Shown here one piece after another: positions 50,754-58,615 of a stretch of 64,000 nt of DNA. The translations under genes and the position numbers were made by a program. A model generated the notes under the pieces. It was given only the letters and a program-made list of their open reading frames with translations, made no database searches and had not been told where the DNA came from. The DNA comes from Leifsonia sp. 71-9 (GTDB lineage Bacteria > Actinomycetota > Actinomycetes > Actinomycetales > Microbacteriaceae). The stretch's first letter is position 1, and every line of letters starts with the position of its first letter. The stretch lies in assembly GCF_001898805.1 (NCBI RefSeq), contig NZ_MKVJ01000017.1:228066-292065 (forward strand). Reading direction: 5' to 3'.

Positions 50754-51046
50754 CCATTCGCCACGTCGTCACGTGGAAGCTCGCTGCGACCGACGAGTCC
50801 GAGCGGGCCGAGCACGCCGCCGCCGTCAAGGCGAAGCTGGAGTCGCTCGTGGGCGTCGTGCCCGAGATCGAGCGGCTCGAGGTGGGCGTCAACGTGCTCC
50901 CCGGCAACTTCGACCTGGTGCTGATCGGCGACTTCGCCGACCTGGATGCCGTGGCGCGCTACCAGGTGCACCCCGCGCACGAGGAGGTCGCGGCGTACAT
51001 CCGCTCGGTCGTGGACGGCCGCAGCGCGGTCGACTTCGAGGTCTGA
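50750..51046 (+). CDS. Dabb (stress-responsive A/B barrel) family protein
   Basis: A 98-residue dimeric ferredoxin-like protein. Typical Dabb landmarks: IRHVVTWKL at the start, ERLEVGVNVL, DLVLIGDFADLDAVARYQVHP and the AYIRSVVDGRSAVDFEV end. The domain binds small hydrophobic molecules; biochemical function is unknown in bacteria. It is translationally coupled to the glutaredoxin gene. Confidence 0.9.
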   Translation: MTIRHVVTWKLAATDESERAEHAAAVKAKLESLVGVVPEIERLEVGVNVLPGNFDLVLIGDFADLDAVARYQVHPAHEEVAAYIRSVVDGRSAVDFEV

Positions 51047-51075
51047 GCCGCGGTTCCCGCGCCCCTGTACGACGA

Positions 51076-51105
51076 AGCGCCCGGCCCCACAGGGGACCGG
51101 GCGCT
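51076..51105. terminator. Bidirectional terminator between Dabb and GntR genes
   Basis: AGCGCCCGG (51076-51084) pairs with CCGGGCGCT (51097-51105), with an inner CCCC-ACA-GGGG stem; TTT follows on the plus strand. It separates the convergent Dabb and GntR genes. Confidence 0.85.
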
Positions 51106-51133
51106 TTCGCGTTGCTCCGGGTGACGTGAGCCG

Positions 51134-51835
51134 TCAGTAGCCGGGGGTGTCGTCGATGTCGCGGTCGCTGCGCCGGTACTCGGCGAGGAACTGCGTGAGC
51201 GTCGGGGCGTAGAGCTCGGCGACGAGGTCGCCGGCCTTCTGCCCGTCGCGGGCCTTCGCGGCCTCGAAGATCGCGGTGACGCGGGCCGGGAGGTCGTCGA
51301 CGCCGAACGGCTGTGGCCACACGGCGATGTAGCGCAGCAGCTGCGGGCTGAGGCCCTCGCTCACGCCGAGCAGCACCGCGTTGTCCGCGCTGCGACCGAA
51401 CTCGAGGAAGAAGTCGTTGAGGGCCCGGCCGAGGGCGGGCTTGTCGCCGGCCTTCGCGGTCTTCTTGACCTCCTTCTGGGCCTTGTCGAGGCGGCTGACG
51501 GCCGCGTTGTCGAGGCCGGGGACGGCGGCGCGGGCGGCGTGCTCGTGCAGCAGCCCGGTCGTGTAGATGGCCTCGTCGATCGCGCGGTGGTCGATCGGGG
51601 CGACGCGCGTGTAGCGGTTGGGCGCCATCTCGACCAGGCCGATGTCGGCGAGCTTCATCAGCGCCTCCCGGATCGGGGTGCGCGAGACGCCGAGCCACGA
51701 GGTGAGCTTGTCGTCGAGCAGGGTCTCGCCCGGCTCGAGCGTGCCGTCCAGGATGCCGTCGTAGAGACGGTTGTAGACGACGTCGCGCAGCAGCTGGCGC
51801 TCGACGGGGGCGGAGTCCTTCACGGGCAGCGGCAT
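51134..51835 (-). CDS. GntR family regulator, second of a tandem pair
   Basis: A 233-residue protein. N-terminal GntR winged HTH (YDGILDGTLEPGETLLDDKL, then WLGVSRTPIREALMKLADIG), then a helical C-terminal domain that resembles FCD but lacks an evident His metal triad. It is preceded by another GntR gene with a 1-bp overlap (TGATG). The two proteins are similar in layout and may be paralogues that act as a heterodimer. Confidence 0.88.
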   Translation of the reverse strand: MPLPVKDSAPVERQLLRDVVYNRLYDGILDGTLEPGETLLDDKLTSWLGVSRTPIREALMKLADIGLVEMAPNRYTRVAPIDHRAIDEAIYTTGLLHEHAARAAVPGLDNAAVSRLDKAQKEVKKTAKAGDKPALGRALNDFFLEFGRSADNAVLLGVSEGLSPQLLRYIAVWPQPFGVDDLPARVTAIFEAAKARDGQKAGDLVAELYAPTLTQFLAEYRRSDRDIDDTPGY

Positions 51836-52518
51836 CAGGCGATCTTCCCTTCGGTGGCGGCGAACTCGTCGACCACGGTCGCGAGGCCGGTGCCCCAGTA
51901 GTCGTCGACGGCACGCGCGGCGCCTGCGGCGTCACCGTCGATGGCGGCCGTCACGAGCGACGTCAGCGCGGGGACGCCCGCGGCGAACGCGTCGCCGGAC
52001 GGGGCGGCGACGAGGGCGCGGCGCACCTCCGGCAGGTGCCGCTTGAAGAGACGGGCGATGGTGCGGTTGTCGAGGCGGCGGACGAAGACGTCGATGAAGC
52101 CGTCCACGAGCACGTGGTCGCGCTCCAGGGCGGTCCCCTTCTCCGCGGCGGCCGCGCGCTCCGGGAGGCCGCGGAGCGTCTCCTTGTCGGCGTCGGTGAG
52201 GAGCGGCGTGGCGTCGCGGACGACTCCGCGCAGCAGGGTGCCGACCGTGTCGATCAGGCCGCGGAGGCGGACGGGGTCGATGGGGGTCACGCGGGTGCGC
52301 TTCTGCGGCATGATCTCGACCAGGCCCATGGTGGCGAGCTGGTTGAGGGCCTCGCGGACGGGGGTGCGGGAGACGCCCACCCACCGCTCGATCTCGGCGT
52401 CGTAGAGCTGTTCGCCGGGCGTGAGGTCTCCCTCGACGATCGCGTCGAGGAGACGGAGGAAGACTTCATCTCGGATGAGCCGTCTGGGGCTGACGGCCTC
52501 GGTTACGGGTACAGGCAT
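51835..52518 (-). CDS. GntR family regulator, first of a tandem pair
   Basis: A 227-residue protein with the same plan as its neighbour: LRLLDAIVEGDLTPGEQLYD, WVGVSRTPVREALNQLATMG, then helices to residue 227. The ATG at 52518 lies six bases after TAATAT (52530-52525) with TTGTAT 16 bp upstream, so the mRNA is leaderless. The TTGAATATTA segment in the promoter may be an operator for self-control. No metabolic gene is adjacent, so the regulon is unknown. Confidence 0.88.
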   Translation of the reverse strand: MPVPVTEAVSPRRLIRDEVFLRLLDAIVEGDLTPGEQLYDAEIERWVGVSRTPVREALNQLATMGLVEIMPQKRTRVTPIDPVRLRGLIDTVGTLLRGVVRDATPLLTDADKETLRGLPERAAAAEKGTALERDHVLVDGFIDVFVRRLDNRTIARLFKRHLPEVRRALVAAPSGDAFAAGVPALTSLVTAAIDGDAAGAARAVDDYWGTGLATVVDEFAATEGKIA

Positions 52519-52561
52519 ACTTGAATATTACATCCGCTCAGCCTGGATACAATGCCGGGAT

Positions 52562-52948
52562 TCAGAAGCGCTGGCCCAGTGCCTTCGCCTTGAGCGCGTC
52601 GAACTCGTTGGCGCTGATCACACCGCGGTCGAGCAGCTCCTTCGCCTGTGCGATGTCGCTCGACGGGCTGGAGGAGGCGACCGGGTGGAGGCCGTAGTCG
52701 TCGTCCTCCGGCACGGTCTGCCGTCGCTCGGCATTGCGCTCGGCCATCCCGCGACCGCGCGCGATCAGGTACACCAGCGCGGTGAGCCAGGGCAGGAACA
52801 CCAGGAAGATGATCCAGAGCGCCTTCCACCAGCCGTTGAGCGTCTGGTCGCGGAAGAGGTCCGCCAGGATCCCGAACAGCACGAACAGATAGGCGACGAA
52901 GGCGAACGACCAGAAGATCAGCCAGAGCACATCCCAGAAATTGTTCAT
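52562..52948 (-). CDS. Membrane protein with PLDc_N-like and SHOCT domains
   Basis: A 128-residue protein. Two membrane helices (about 3-25 and 40-65) enclose the sequence NGWWKALWIIFLVFLPWLTA, the pattern of the phospholipase D N-terminal (PLDc_N) anchor family; the C-terminal 30 residues are a SHOCT domain (AQAKELLDRGVISANEFDAL). SHOCT is an oligomerisation or recruitment module of unknown mechanism. ATG 52948 has GGGAG; a start at 52975 is less likely. Confidence 0.87.
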   Translation of the reverse strand: MNNFWDVLWLIFWSFAFVAYLFVLFGILADLFRDQTLNGWWKALWIIFLVFLPWLTALVYLIARGRGMAERNAERRQTVPEDDDYGLHPVASSSPSSDIAQAKELLDRGVISANEFDALKAKALGQRF

Positions 52949-53040
52949 CCGTGACTCCCATCCCGTGGCGCTCACCGTAGCGGGCGGATCGGTCGGTGGC
53001 TAGACGCGGCGGGGCGCAGTGCCGGAGTTAGGCTGACCGC

Positions 53041-54978
53041 ATGCCGCCGCCGCAGACGCCACCGCACCTCTGGCGGGGGCGCTCGGCCGGCGGGTGGATC
53101 GCGCTGATCGCCGGATTCGTCGTCGGCATCCCGCTGACCCTCGTGTCCGGCGTCGTGCTGCTCGCACTGGCGGTCGCGGCAGCGGTGGTGGCGCTCGTCG
53201 TGCGCCTGATCGGTCTGGCCGCGGCGTGGGTCTGGTTCGTCGTGCAGCGCTCGCGCCGCATCCCGTACCCGTTCCCCTCGCCTCCGCCCGTGCGCCGCCG
53301 GGCCCGACGCGTCGCGCTGAGCGGTCTCTATCTCTCCCTCGTCCCTCGCACGGTCGATGGGATCGCCCGACTGGCGGGCTGGCTGCTCGCGCCGCTCGCC
53401 CTCGGCGTGAGTGTCGCGGGCCTCGCGCTCCCGCGCTGGCGCGCCCGGCCGTACGTCGCCGTGTTCCGGTTGCCCGACCTGCTGCGGAAGGTCGTCGGCC
53501 TGGGGAGGCGGCGCGGCCTCCTGCGCGACGGGCACGACGCCCGGCTGCTCGGCTACGACGAGTTCCTCGCGGCCGCCTTCCCCCTGCTGCACGACTTCCT
53601 GCGGTGGTGGGCCGACCCGGCGGCGCCCGAACCCTACCGTCCGCCCGCGTCGCTCGGAGACGCGGCGACGGCGGCGGCGGAGGCGGCGCGGCTCGGCCTG
53701 CGTCTCGGGCCTCCCGTCGACCCTCTGGGTCAGCCCGGGCTCGCCGCCGGCGCGATGCGACGCCGCGCCGTGCGGTCGCTGCGGGAGGTCTTCCTCAGCC
53801 AGCGCGAGATCGACGACCTCTGCGATCCCGACCTCGACGACCGTGCCGACGTCGCGGTGATCCGCGTGATCCACCGCGCGGACGCGATGGGCCTGCGGCA
53901 CTGGATCGTGCAGCTCCCGAGCACCAAGTCGTGGCACCCGCGGGCGGGCGCGGCGCCGAACGACCTCACCGCCGACCTCGTCATCGGCGCGGAGCGGCAG
54001 GCGACGATCACGCGCGCGGCGATCGCGACCATGCGCGCAGCGGGGATCGCGCGAGGGGAACCGGTGCTGCTCACCGGCTTCAGCCTCGGCGGGATGGTCG
54101 CCGCCCAGATCGCGCTCGCCGCGGCGGCCGACGGCTTCACGGTGACCCATCTCGTGGTCGGAGGGTCGCCTCTCGGGCGCTTCCCGCATCCTGCCGGCGT
54201 CCGAACGCTCGCGCTCGAGCACGTGCTCGACATCGTGCCGCGCATCGACGGTCGCGAGAACGCCGTCGACGCCGGTCCGGACGGCCTGCTCACAGTGAAG
54301 GCGGCGCCCCCGCTCTCCGTCGGGTTCCGCCTCGGCGCGCTGCACCAGTCCACCGCCTACGCCGACACGGCCGGGATCGTGGAGGCACGGCCACCGGACG
54401 AACGCGTCGCCGCCTTCCTCGCCGAGCTGGCGCCCTTCCTCGGTGCCGGACAGCACGTGGACGACCGGGCCGCCCAGCGCGCCGGCGACCTGCCGCCGCG
54501 CGCGTCCGTGCCGATCTACCTGCGCAACACGGTGGAGGAGGGGATCACCCGGCAGAGCCTGCGGCAGACGGTGCGACGCATCTCCGGGGTCATCGCCGTC
54601 GACGTCTACCAGTCGCGCTCAGGATTCGCGACGACGGTGATCTGGAACGCCGACATCCTCGCGACCGCGCTCGGCCCCTGGCTCTCGAACCGCAGTCGCG
54701 CCGCCGTCTACCGCGGCCTCCTCTCACTGCTCGGGCGGCGCGGTGCCGTCGGGGTCCACCTGCGGGTGCAGGCCAAGCGGACGCCGGGCATCACCTGGGA
54801 GGCGACGCTGCAGCGCATGGCCGACGGCCGCTGGCGCGAGACGATCGACATCACCGTCGACGACCGCGCCGACCCTGCGGAGGTCGCCCGGCTGTTCCCC
54901 GGCGGGACGCAGCCGGTGGTCCTGGTGCACCCGCCGCGGGCCTTCGGCTCCATCGCGGTCATGGCGCAGCCGGGCTGA
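53041..54978 (+). CDS. Large alpha/beta-hydrolase-fold membrane protein, function unknown
   Basis: A 645-residue protein. Residues 15-80 hold two hydrophobic segments; a third lies near 108-130. The central part (about 285-470) looks like an alpha/beta hydrolase with the nucleophile elbow GFSLGGMVAAQIALAA and preceding WIVQLPSTKSWHP. The C-terminal 150 residues are an extra domain without known match (IYLRNTVEEGITRQSLRQTV). ATG 53041 lies six bases after TAGGCT (53029-53034), so leaderless. A lipase, cutinase-like or membrane-remodelling role is possible but unsupported. Confidence 0.75.
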   Translation: MPPPQTPPHLWRGRSAGGWIALIAGFVVGIPLTLVSGVVLLALAVAAAVVALVVRLIGLAAAWVWFVVQRSRRIPYPFPSPPPVRRRARRVALSGLYLSLVPRTVDGIARLAGWLLAPLALGVSVAGLALPRWRARPYVAVFRLPDLLRKVVGLGRRRGLLRDGHDARLLGYDEFLAAAFPLLHDFLRWWADPAAPEPYRPPASLGDAATAAAEAARLGLRLGPPVDPLGQPGLAAGAMRRRAVRSLREVFLSQREIDDLCDPDLDDRADVAVIRVIHRADAMGLRHWIVQLPSTKSWHPRAGAAPNDLTADLVIGAERQATITRAAIATMRAAGIARGEPVLLTGFSLGGMVAAQIALAAAADGFTVTHLVVGGSPLGRFPHPAGVRTLALEHVLDIVPRIDGRENAVDAGPDGLLTVKAAPPLSVGFRLGALHQSTAYADTAGIVEARPPDERVAAFLAELAPFLGAGQHVDDRAAQRAGDLPPRASVPIYLRNTVEEGITRQSLRQTVRRISGVIAVDVYQSRSGFATTVIWNADILATALGPWLSNRSRAAVYRGLLSLLGRRGAVGVHLRVQAKRTPGITWEATLQRMADGRWRETIDITVDDRADPAEVARLFPGGTQPVVLVHPPRAFGSIAVMAQPG

Positions 54979-55019
54979 CCTCCCTACGATGGAGCCCACG
55001 CCGATCGAGGAGGACGCGG

Positions 55020-55874
55020 ATGGGACGCGAGAGCTACTGGAGCACCGACCCGGACGACCTGTTGCGGGCCGGACCCGGCTTCCGCCTGTCGGAGCGCGAC
55101 CCGGGCGGCAAGCCCGCGTTCGACGGCGACAAGCGCGACGGCGAGAAGGCGCTCGCCGAGGGCGCCGGGATCCTCGCGGACCTCCAGGAGCGGCTCTACG
55201 CGGCGGGCACCCAGGGCGACCAGCGACGGGTCCTGCTCGTGCTGCAGGCGATGGACACCGCGGGCAAGGGCGGCATCGTCTCCCACGTCGTCGGTGCGAT
55301 GAACCCGGGCGGCGTCCGCTACACGGGTTTCAAGAAGCCGACGCCGGAGGAGCTCGCGCACGACTTCCTCTGGCGCATCGAGAAGGCGGCGCCCGCCGCC
55401 GGGCAGGTCGGCGTCTTCGACCGCTCCCACTACGAGGACGTGCTGATCGGCCGCGTGCGACAGCTCGCGCCGGCCGACGAGATCGAGCGGCGGTACCGCG
55501 CGATCAACGACTTCGAGCGCGAGCTGACCGAGACCGGAACGACCATCGTCAAGGTCATGCTGCACCTCGGCAAGGACGAGCAGAAGAAGCGCCTCGCGGA
55601 CCGGCTCGACCGCGAGGACAAGCGCTGGAAGTTCACGACCAACGACGTCGACGAGCGGATGCTGTGGGACGACTACCAGGAGGCCTTTCAGCTCGTGTTC
55701 GAACGCACCTCCACCGACATCGCGCCCTGGTTCGTGGTGCCCGCCGACCGCAAGTGGTACGCCCGGATCGCCGTGCAGCACCTCCTGATCGACGCCCTGG
55801 AGCGGATGGAGCTCGGCTGGCCCGTGCCCTCCTACGACGTGGAGGAGCAGCGCAACCGGCTGGCGGCGACCTGA
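55020..55874 (+). CDS. ppk2: Polyphosphate kinase 2 family protein
   Basis: A 284-residue P-loop kinase. Walker A-like DTAGKGG is at 79-85 (LQAMDTAGKGG), and the lid/Walker B area reads GVFDRSHYEDVLIGRV. PPK2 enzymes phosphorylate nucleoside mono- or diphosphates from polyphosphate; this size and the FKKPTPEELAHDFLWR segment suit the AMP/ADP-phosphorylating classes. ATG 55020 has GAGGAGG seven bases upstream. It follows the large hydrolase gene by 41 bp. Confidence 0.92.
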   Translation: MGRESYWSTDPDDLLRAGPGFRLSERDPGGKPAFDGDKRDGEKALAEGAGILADLQERLYAAGTQGDQRRVLLVLQAMDTAGKGGIVSHVVGAMNPGGVRYTGFKKPTPEELAHDFLWRIEKAAPAAGQVGVFDRSHYEDVLIGRVRQLAPADEIERRYRAINDFERELTETGTTIVKVMLHLGKDEQKKRLADRLDREDKRWKFTTNDVDERMLWDDYQEAFQLVFERTSTDIAPWFVVPADRKWYARIAVQHLLIDALERMELGWPVPSYDVEEQRNRLAAT

Positions 55875-55929
55875 GGCCCGCGTCGCCGGTCTCAGGGGAT
55901 CGGGATCGGGCTCGGGCGGGGGCCCGGCC

Positions 55930-57216
55930 TCAGCCGAAGGCCTCCACGATCGGGCGGAACTTCATCGTCGTCTCGGCGAGCTCGCGCTCGGGATCGGAGT
56001 CGGCGACGATGCCCGCGCCCGCGTAGGCGGTCAGATCGCCGTCGGGGGCGATCTGCGCGCAGCGGAGGGCGATCGCCCACTCGCCGTCGCCGTCGCCGCC
56101 GACCCAGCCGACCGGCCCGGCGTAGCGGCCGCGGTCGAAGGGCTCGAGCTCGCGGATGACCGCGAGGGCGTCCTGCCGCGGGGTGCCCGCGACGGCCGCC
56201 GTGGGGTGGAGGGCGTCGGCCAGATCGAGCGAGCTCGCGCCGTCGCTGAGGGTGCCTGCGACGTCGGTCGCCAGGTGCCAGAGGTTCGGGAGCTTGAGGG
56301 TGAAGGGGAGGTCGCTGGCGTCCAGGTCGGCGCTGTGCGGGCGCAGGGCCTCCAGCACGCTGGCGACCGCGAACCGGTGCTCCTCCTGGTCCTTGGTGCT
56401 GCTCGCCAGGGTGACCGCGGCGTCGTGGTCGGCGACCGCGTCCGCCCCGCGCGAGATCGTCCCGGCGAGGACGCGCGCCGTGACGGTGCCGTGGTGCACC
56501 CGCACCAGCGTCTCGGGGGAGGAGCCGACGAGACCGTCGACGGCGAACGTCCAGCACTCCGGGTAGCCGAGGGCCAGCTCGACGAGCGCGCGACGGAGGT
56601 CGGACTCGAGCGGCAGGTGCCCGGCGAGGTCGCGTGCGAGGACGGTCTTGGAGAGGTCGTGCTCCCGGATGCGCGCAACGGCGGCGGAGACCGCGGCGCG
56701 GTAGCCGTCCTTGCCGAGCGTGCCGGGGAGGAGGGCCAGCCGGTACTCGTCGCCGAGCGGGGTCCGCGGCGGAAGGGCGGCGGTGCCAGAGGTCGCGGTG
56801 GCGTCCACGCCGTTCGCGTCGACCGGCCGGATGCGGGTGATCCAGCTGCGGCCGTCGCGGCGGCCGAGGATGATCTCGGGGACGATCAGCGTGCTGGTCG
56901 CTGCGCTCTCGTCCGCGAACGCGAAGGTGCCGAAGGCGACCAGGCCGGTGCCGGGAGTGCGCACGGAGTCGGCGATCGTCGCGGCGGCGACGGTCTCGCG
57001 CCACGCGGCGGAGGCGTCGGCGATGCGGTCGGGGCCGGAGAACTCGAGCCGGAGCGCCTCGCCGATGCCGGCGATCCCCTCGCCCTTCCGCAGCCACAGG
57101 AGAGGGGTGCGGGCATCGATGTAGGGGATGAGCTGGCGTACGTCGTCGAGGGGTGTCGTCTCGACCGAGAGCGCCGTCACGTCCGTCGCCTGTCGCGTGG
57201 TCGCTGGTGCTGTCAC
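55930..57216 (-). CDS. menF: Isochorismate synthase
   Basis: A 428-residue chorismate-utilising enzyme that makes isochorismate for menaquinone. The chorismate-binding half has KTVLARDLAGHL, PECWTFAVDGLVGSSPETLV, AGTISRGAD, STKDQEEHRFAV and the Mg-binding LHPTAAVAGTPR then AGPVGWV and GAGIVADSDPERELAET. GTG 57216 lies six bases after TAGTCT (57228-57223), a leaderless start back to back with menG. Confidence 0.94.
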   Translation of the reverse strand: MTAPATTRQATDVTALSVETTPLDDVRQLIPYIDARTPLLWLRKGEGIAGIGEALRLEFSGPDRIADASAAWRETVAAATIADSVRTPGTGLVAFGTFAFADESAATSTLIVPEIILGRRDGRSWITRIRPVDANGVDATATSGTAALPPRTPLGDEYRLALLPGTLGKDGYRAAVSAAVARIREHDLSKTVLARDLAGHLPLESDLRRALVELALGYPECWTFAVDGLVGSSPETLVRVHHGTVTARVLAGTISRGADAVADHDAAVTLASSTKDQEEHRFAVASVLEALRPHSADLDASDLPFTLKLPNLWHLATDVAGTLSDGASSLDLADALHPTAAVAGTPRQDALAVIRELEPFDRGRYAGPVGWVGGDGDGEWAIALRCAQIAPDGDLTAYAGAGIVADSDPERELAETTMKFRPIVEAFG

Positions 57217-57349
57217 CGCTACAGACTACGCCCGGCACGCTGGGCGTCCGATGCGCGCCCCCTGCGCATTGACCGCGCATTCGCCGCGCAGGCGCCGTCC
57301 ATCCCGCCCCGGGAATGCACGGGATCACGGCGCAGCCTAAGCTGGTGGG
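57217..57349. promoter_or_regulatory. Divergent leaderless promoters of menF and menG
   Basis: Minus-strand TAGTCT (57228-57223) is six bases from the menF GTG; plus-strand TAAGCT (57338-57343) is six bases from the menG GTG. Both transcripts should lack a 5' leader. The 133-bp gap between start codons otherwise has no obvious operator. Confidence 0.7.
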
Positions 57350-58615
57350 GTGAGTAAGGCCGACCTCGACAAAAAGCCCGCCCAGGTCGCCGCCATGTTC
57401 GATGAGGTGTCGACCCACTACGACCGGACCAACACGGTCCTGTCGGTGGGCAACGCATCCCTCTGGCGTGTGGCGACGACGCGTGCCGTCGGACCGCGCG
57501 CCGGCGAACGGATCCTCGACGTCGCGGCCGGGACCGGCACGTCGAGCGCATCCCTCGCCCGCAACGGCGCAAGCGTCGTCGCCGCGGACTTCTCCGAGGG
57601 GATGATCGAGGTCGGGCGCCGCCGCCAGGCCGACAACCCCTACGTCACCTTCGTGCAGGCCGACGCGATGAAGCTGCCCTTCGACGACGACTCGTTCGAC
57701 GCCGTCACGATCTCCTTCGGCCTCCGCAACATCGTCGACCCGCGCACGGCGCTCGCCGAGTTCTACCGCGTCACCAAGCCCGGCGGCCGCGTCGTGATCT
57801 GCGAGTTCTCCCACCCCCCGGTCGCGCTCATCCGCGCCGGATACAGCGCCTACCTCAAGTACGGCATGCCCGTGCTCGCCAAGCTCGCGAGCTCGAATCC
57901 GGCCGCCTACGAGTACCTCATGGACTCCATCCAGGCGTGGCCGGCCCAGCCGGAACTCGCCGGATGGCTGCGCGAGGCCGGCTACGAGTCGGTCGCCTGG
58001 CGCAACCTGACCGCCGGCATCGTGGCCCTGCACCGCGGCCGCAAGCCCCTGGAGGCGGCGCCCGCGAAGGCGGCGAAGCCGGTGGCTGCGGAGAAGCCTG
58101 CTGCTGCGGAGAAGCCTGCTGCTGCGGGGAAGCCTGCTGCACCGGAGAAGCCTGCCGCTGAGGCGGCGAAGCCAGCTGCCGCCGCGAAGCCAGCTGCCGC
58201 CGCGAAGCCGGCGACTGCCACTTCGAAGCCCGCTGCTGCCAAGCCCGCTGCTGCCAAGCCCGCTGCTGCCAAGCCCGCTGCCGCGAAGCCGGCCGACGCC
58301 GCCAAGCCCGCCGCTGCCAGGGCTGCCGCCGCGAAGCCCGCGTCCGCGTCCGCGCCCGCAAAGAAGGCCGCTCCGGCTGCGAAGAAGCCCGCGACCACCG
58401 CGAAGCCCGCGACCGCCGCGAAGCCTGTCGCCACCGCGAAGCCTGCCGGCGCCGCGAAGCCCGCGGCCACCGCGAAGCCTGCCGGCGCCGCGAAGCCCGC
58501 GACCACCGCGAAGCCCGCCGCCGCGGCGACGCCCGCCACCAAGAAGCCTGCTCCGGCGAAGCCGGCAGCCGACGGAACGTCCTCGACACCGTCCATCCCA
58601 TCTGAGGGGGAGTAG
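57350..58615 (+). CDS. menG: Demethylmenaquinone methyltransferase with Ala/Lys/Pro-rich tail
   Basis: Residues 1-232 are a complete MenG/UbiE: AAMFDEVSTHYDRTNTVLS, SAM motif ILDVAAGTGTSS, GMIEVGRRR, ISFGLRNIVDP, YRVTKPGGRVVICEFSHP and the C-terminal WRNLTAGIVALHRGRKP. It methylates demethylmenaquinol. The normal enzyme ends there; here about 189 further residues follow, made of AAKPA-type repeats (KPAAAKPAAAKPAAAKPA and variants), resembling histone H1-like or mycobacterial HupB tails. GTG 57350 is leaderless. The tail is clearly in frame and ends at TAG 58613, overlapping the next gene by 1 bp. Confidence 0.93.
   Translation: MSKADLDKKPAQVAAMFDEVSTHYDRTNTVLSVGNASLWRVATTRAVGPRAGERILDVAAGTGTSSASLARNGASVVAADFSEGMIEVGRRRQADNPYVTFVQADAMKLPFDDDSFDAVTISFGLRNIVDPRTALAEFYRVTKPGGRVVICEFSHPPVALIRAGYSAYLKYGMPVLAKLASSNPAAYEYLMDSIQAWPAQPELAGWLREAGYESVAWRNLTAGIVALHRGRKPLEAAPAKAAKPVAAEKPAAAEKPAAAGKPAAPEKPAAEAAKPAAAAKPAAAAKPATATSKPAAAKPAAAKPAAAKPAAAKPADAAKPAAARAAAAKPASASAPAKKAAPAAKKPATTAKPATAAKPVATAKPAGAAKPAATAKPAGAAKPATTAKPAAAATPATKKPAPAKPAADGTSSTPSIPSEGE
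58074..58570 (+). repeat. Degenerate GCGAAGCCC-type repeats in the menG tail
   Basis: Roughly 500 bp of tandem short repeats, mostly GC(C/G)GCGAAGCC(C/T)GC(C/G/T)G variants, coding (A)AKPA units. Longest clean run is the AAKPAAAKPAAAKPA region around 58225-58290. Units differ mainly at third positions, suggesting expansion followed by drift. Confidence 0.85.
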
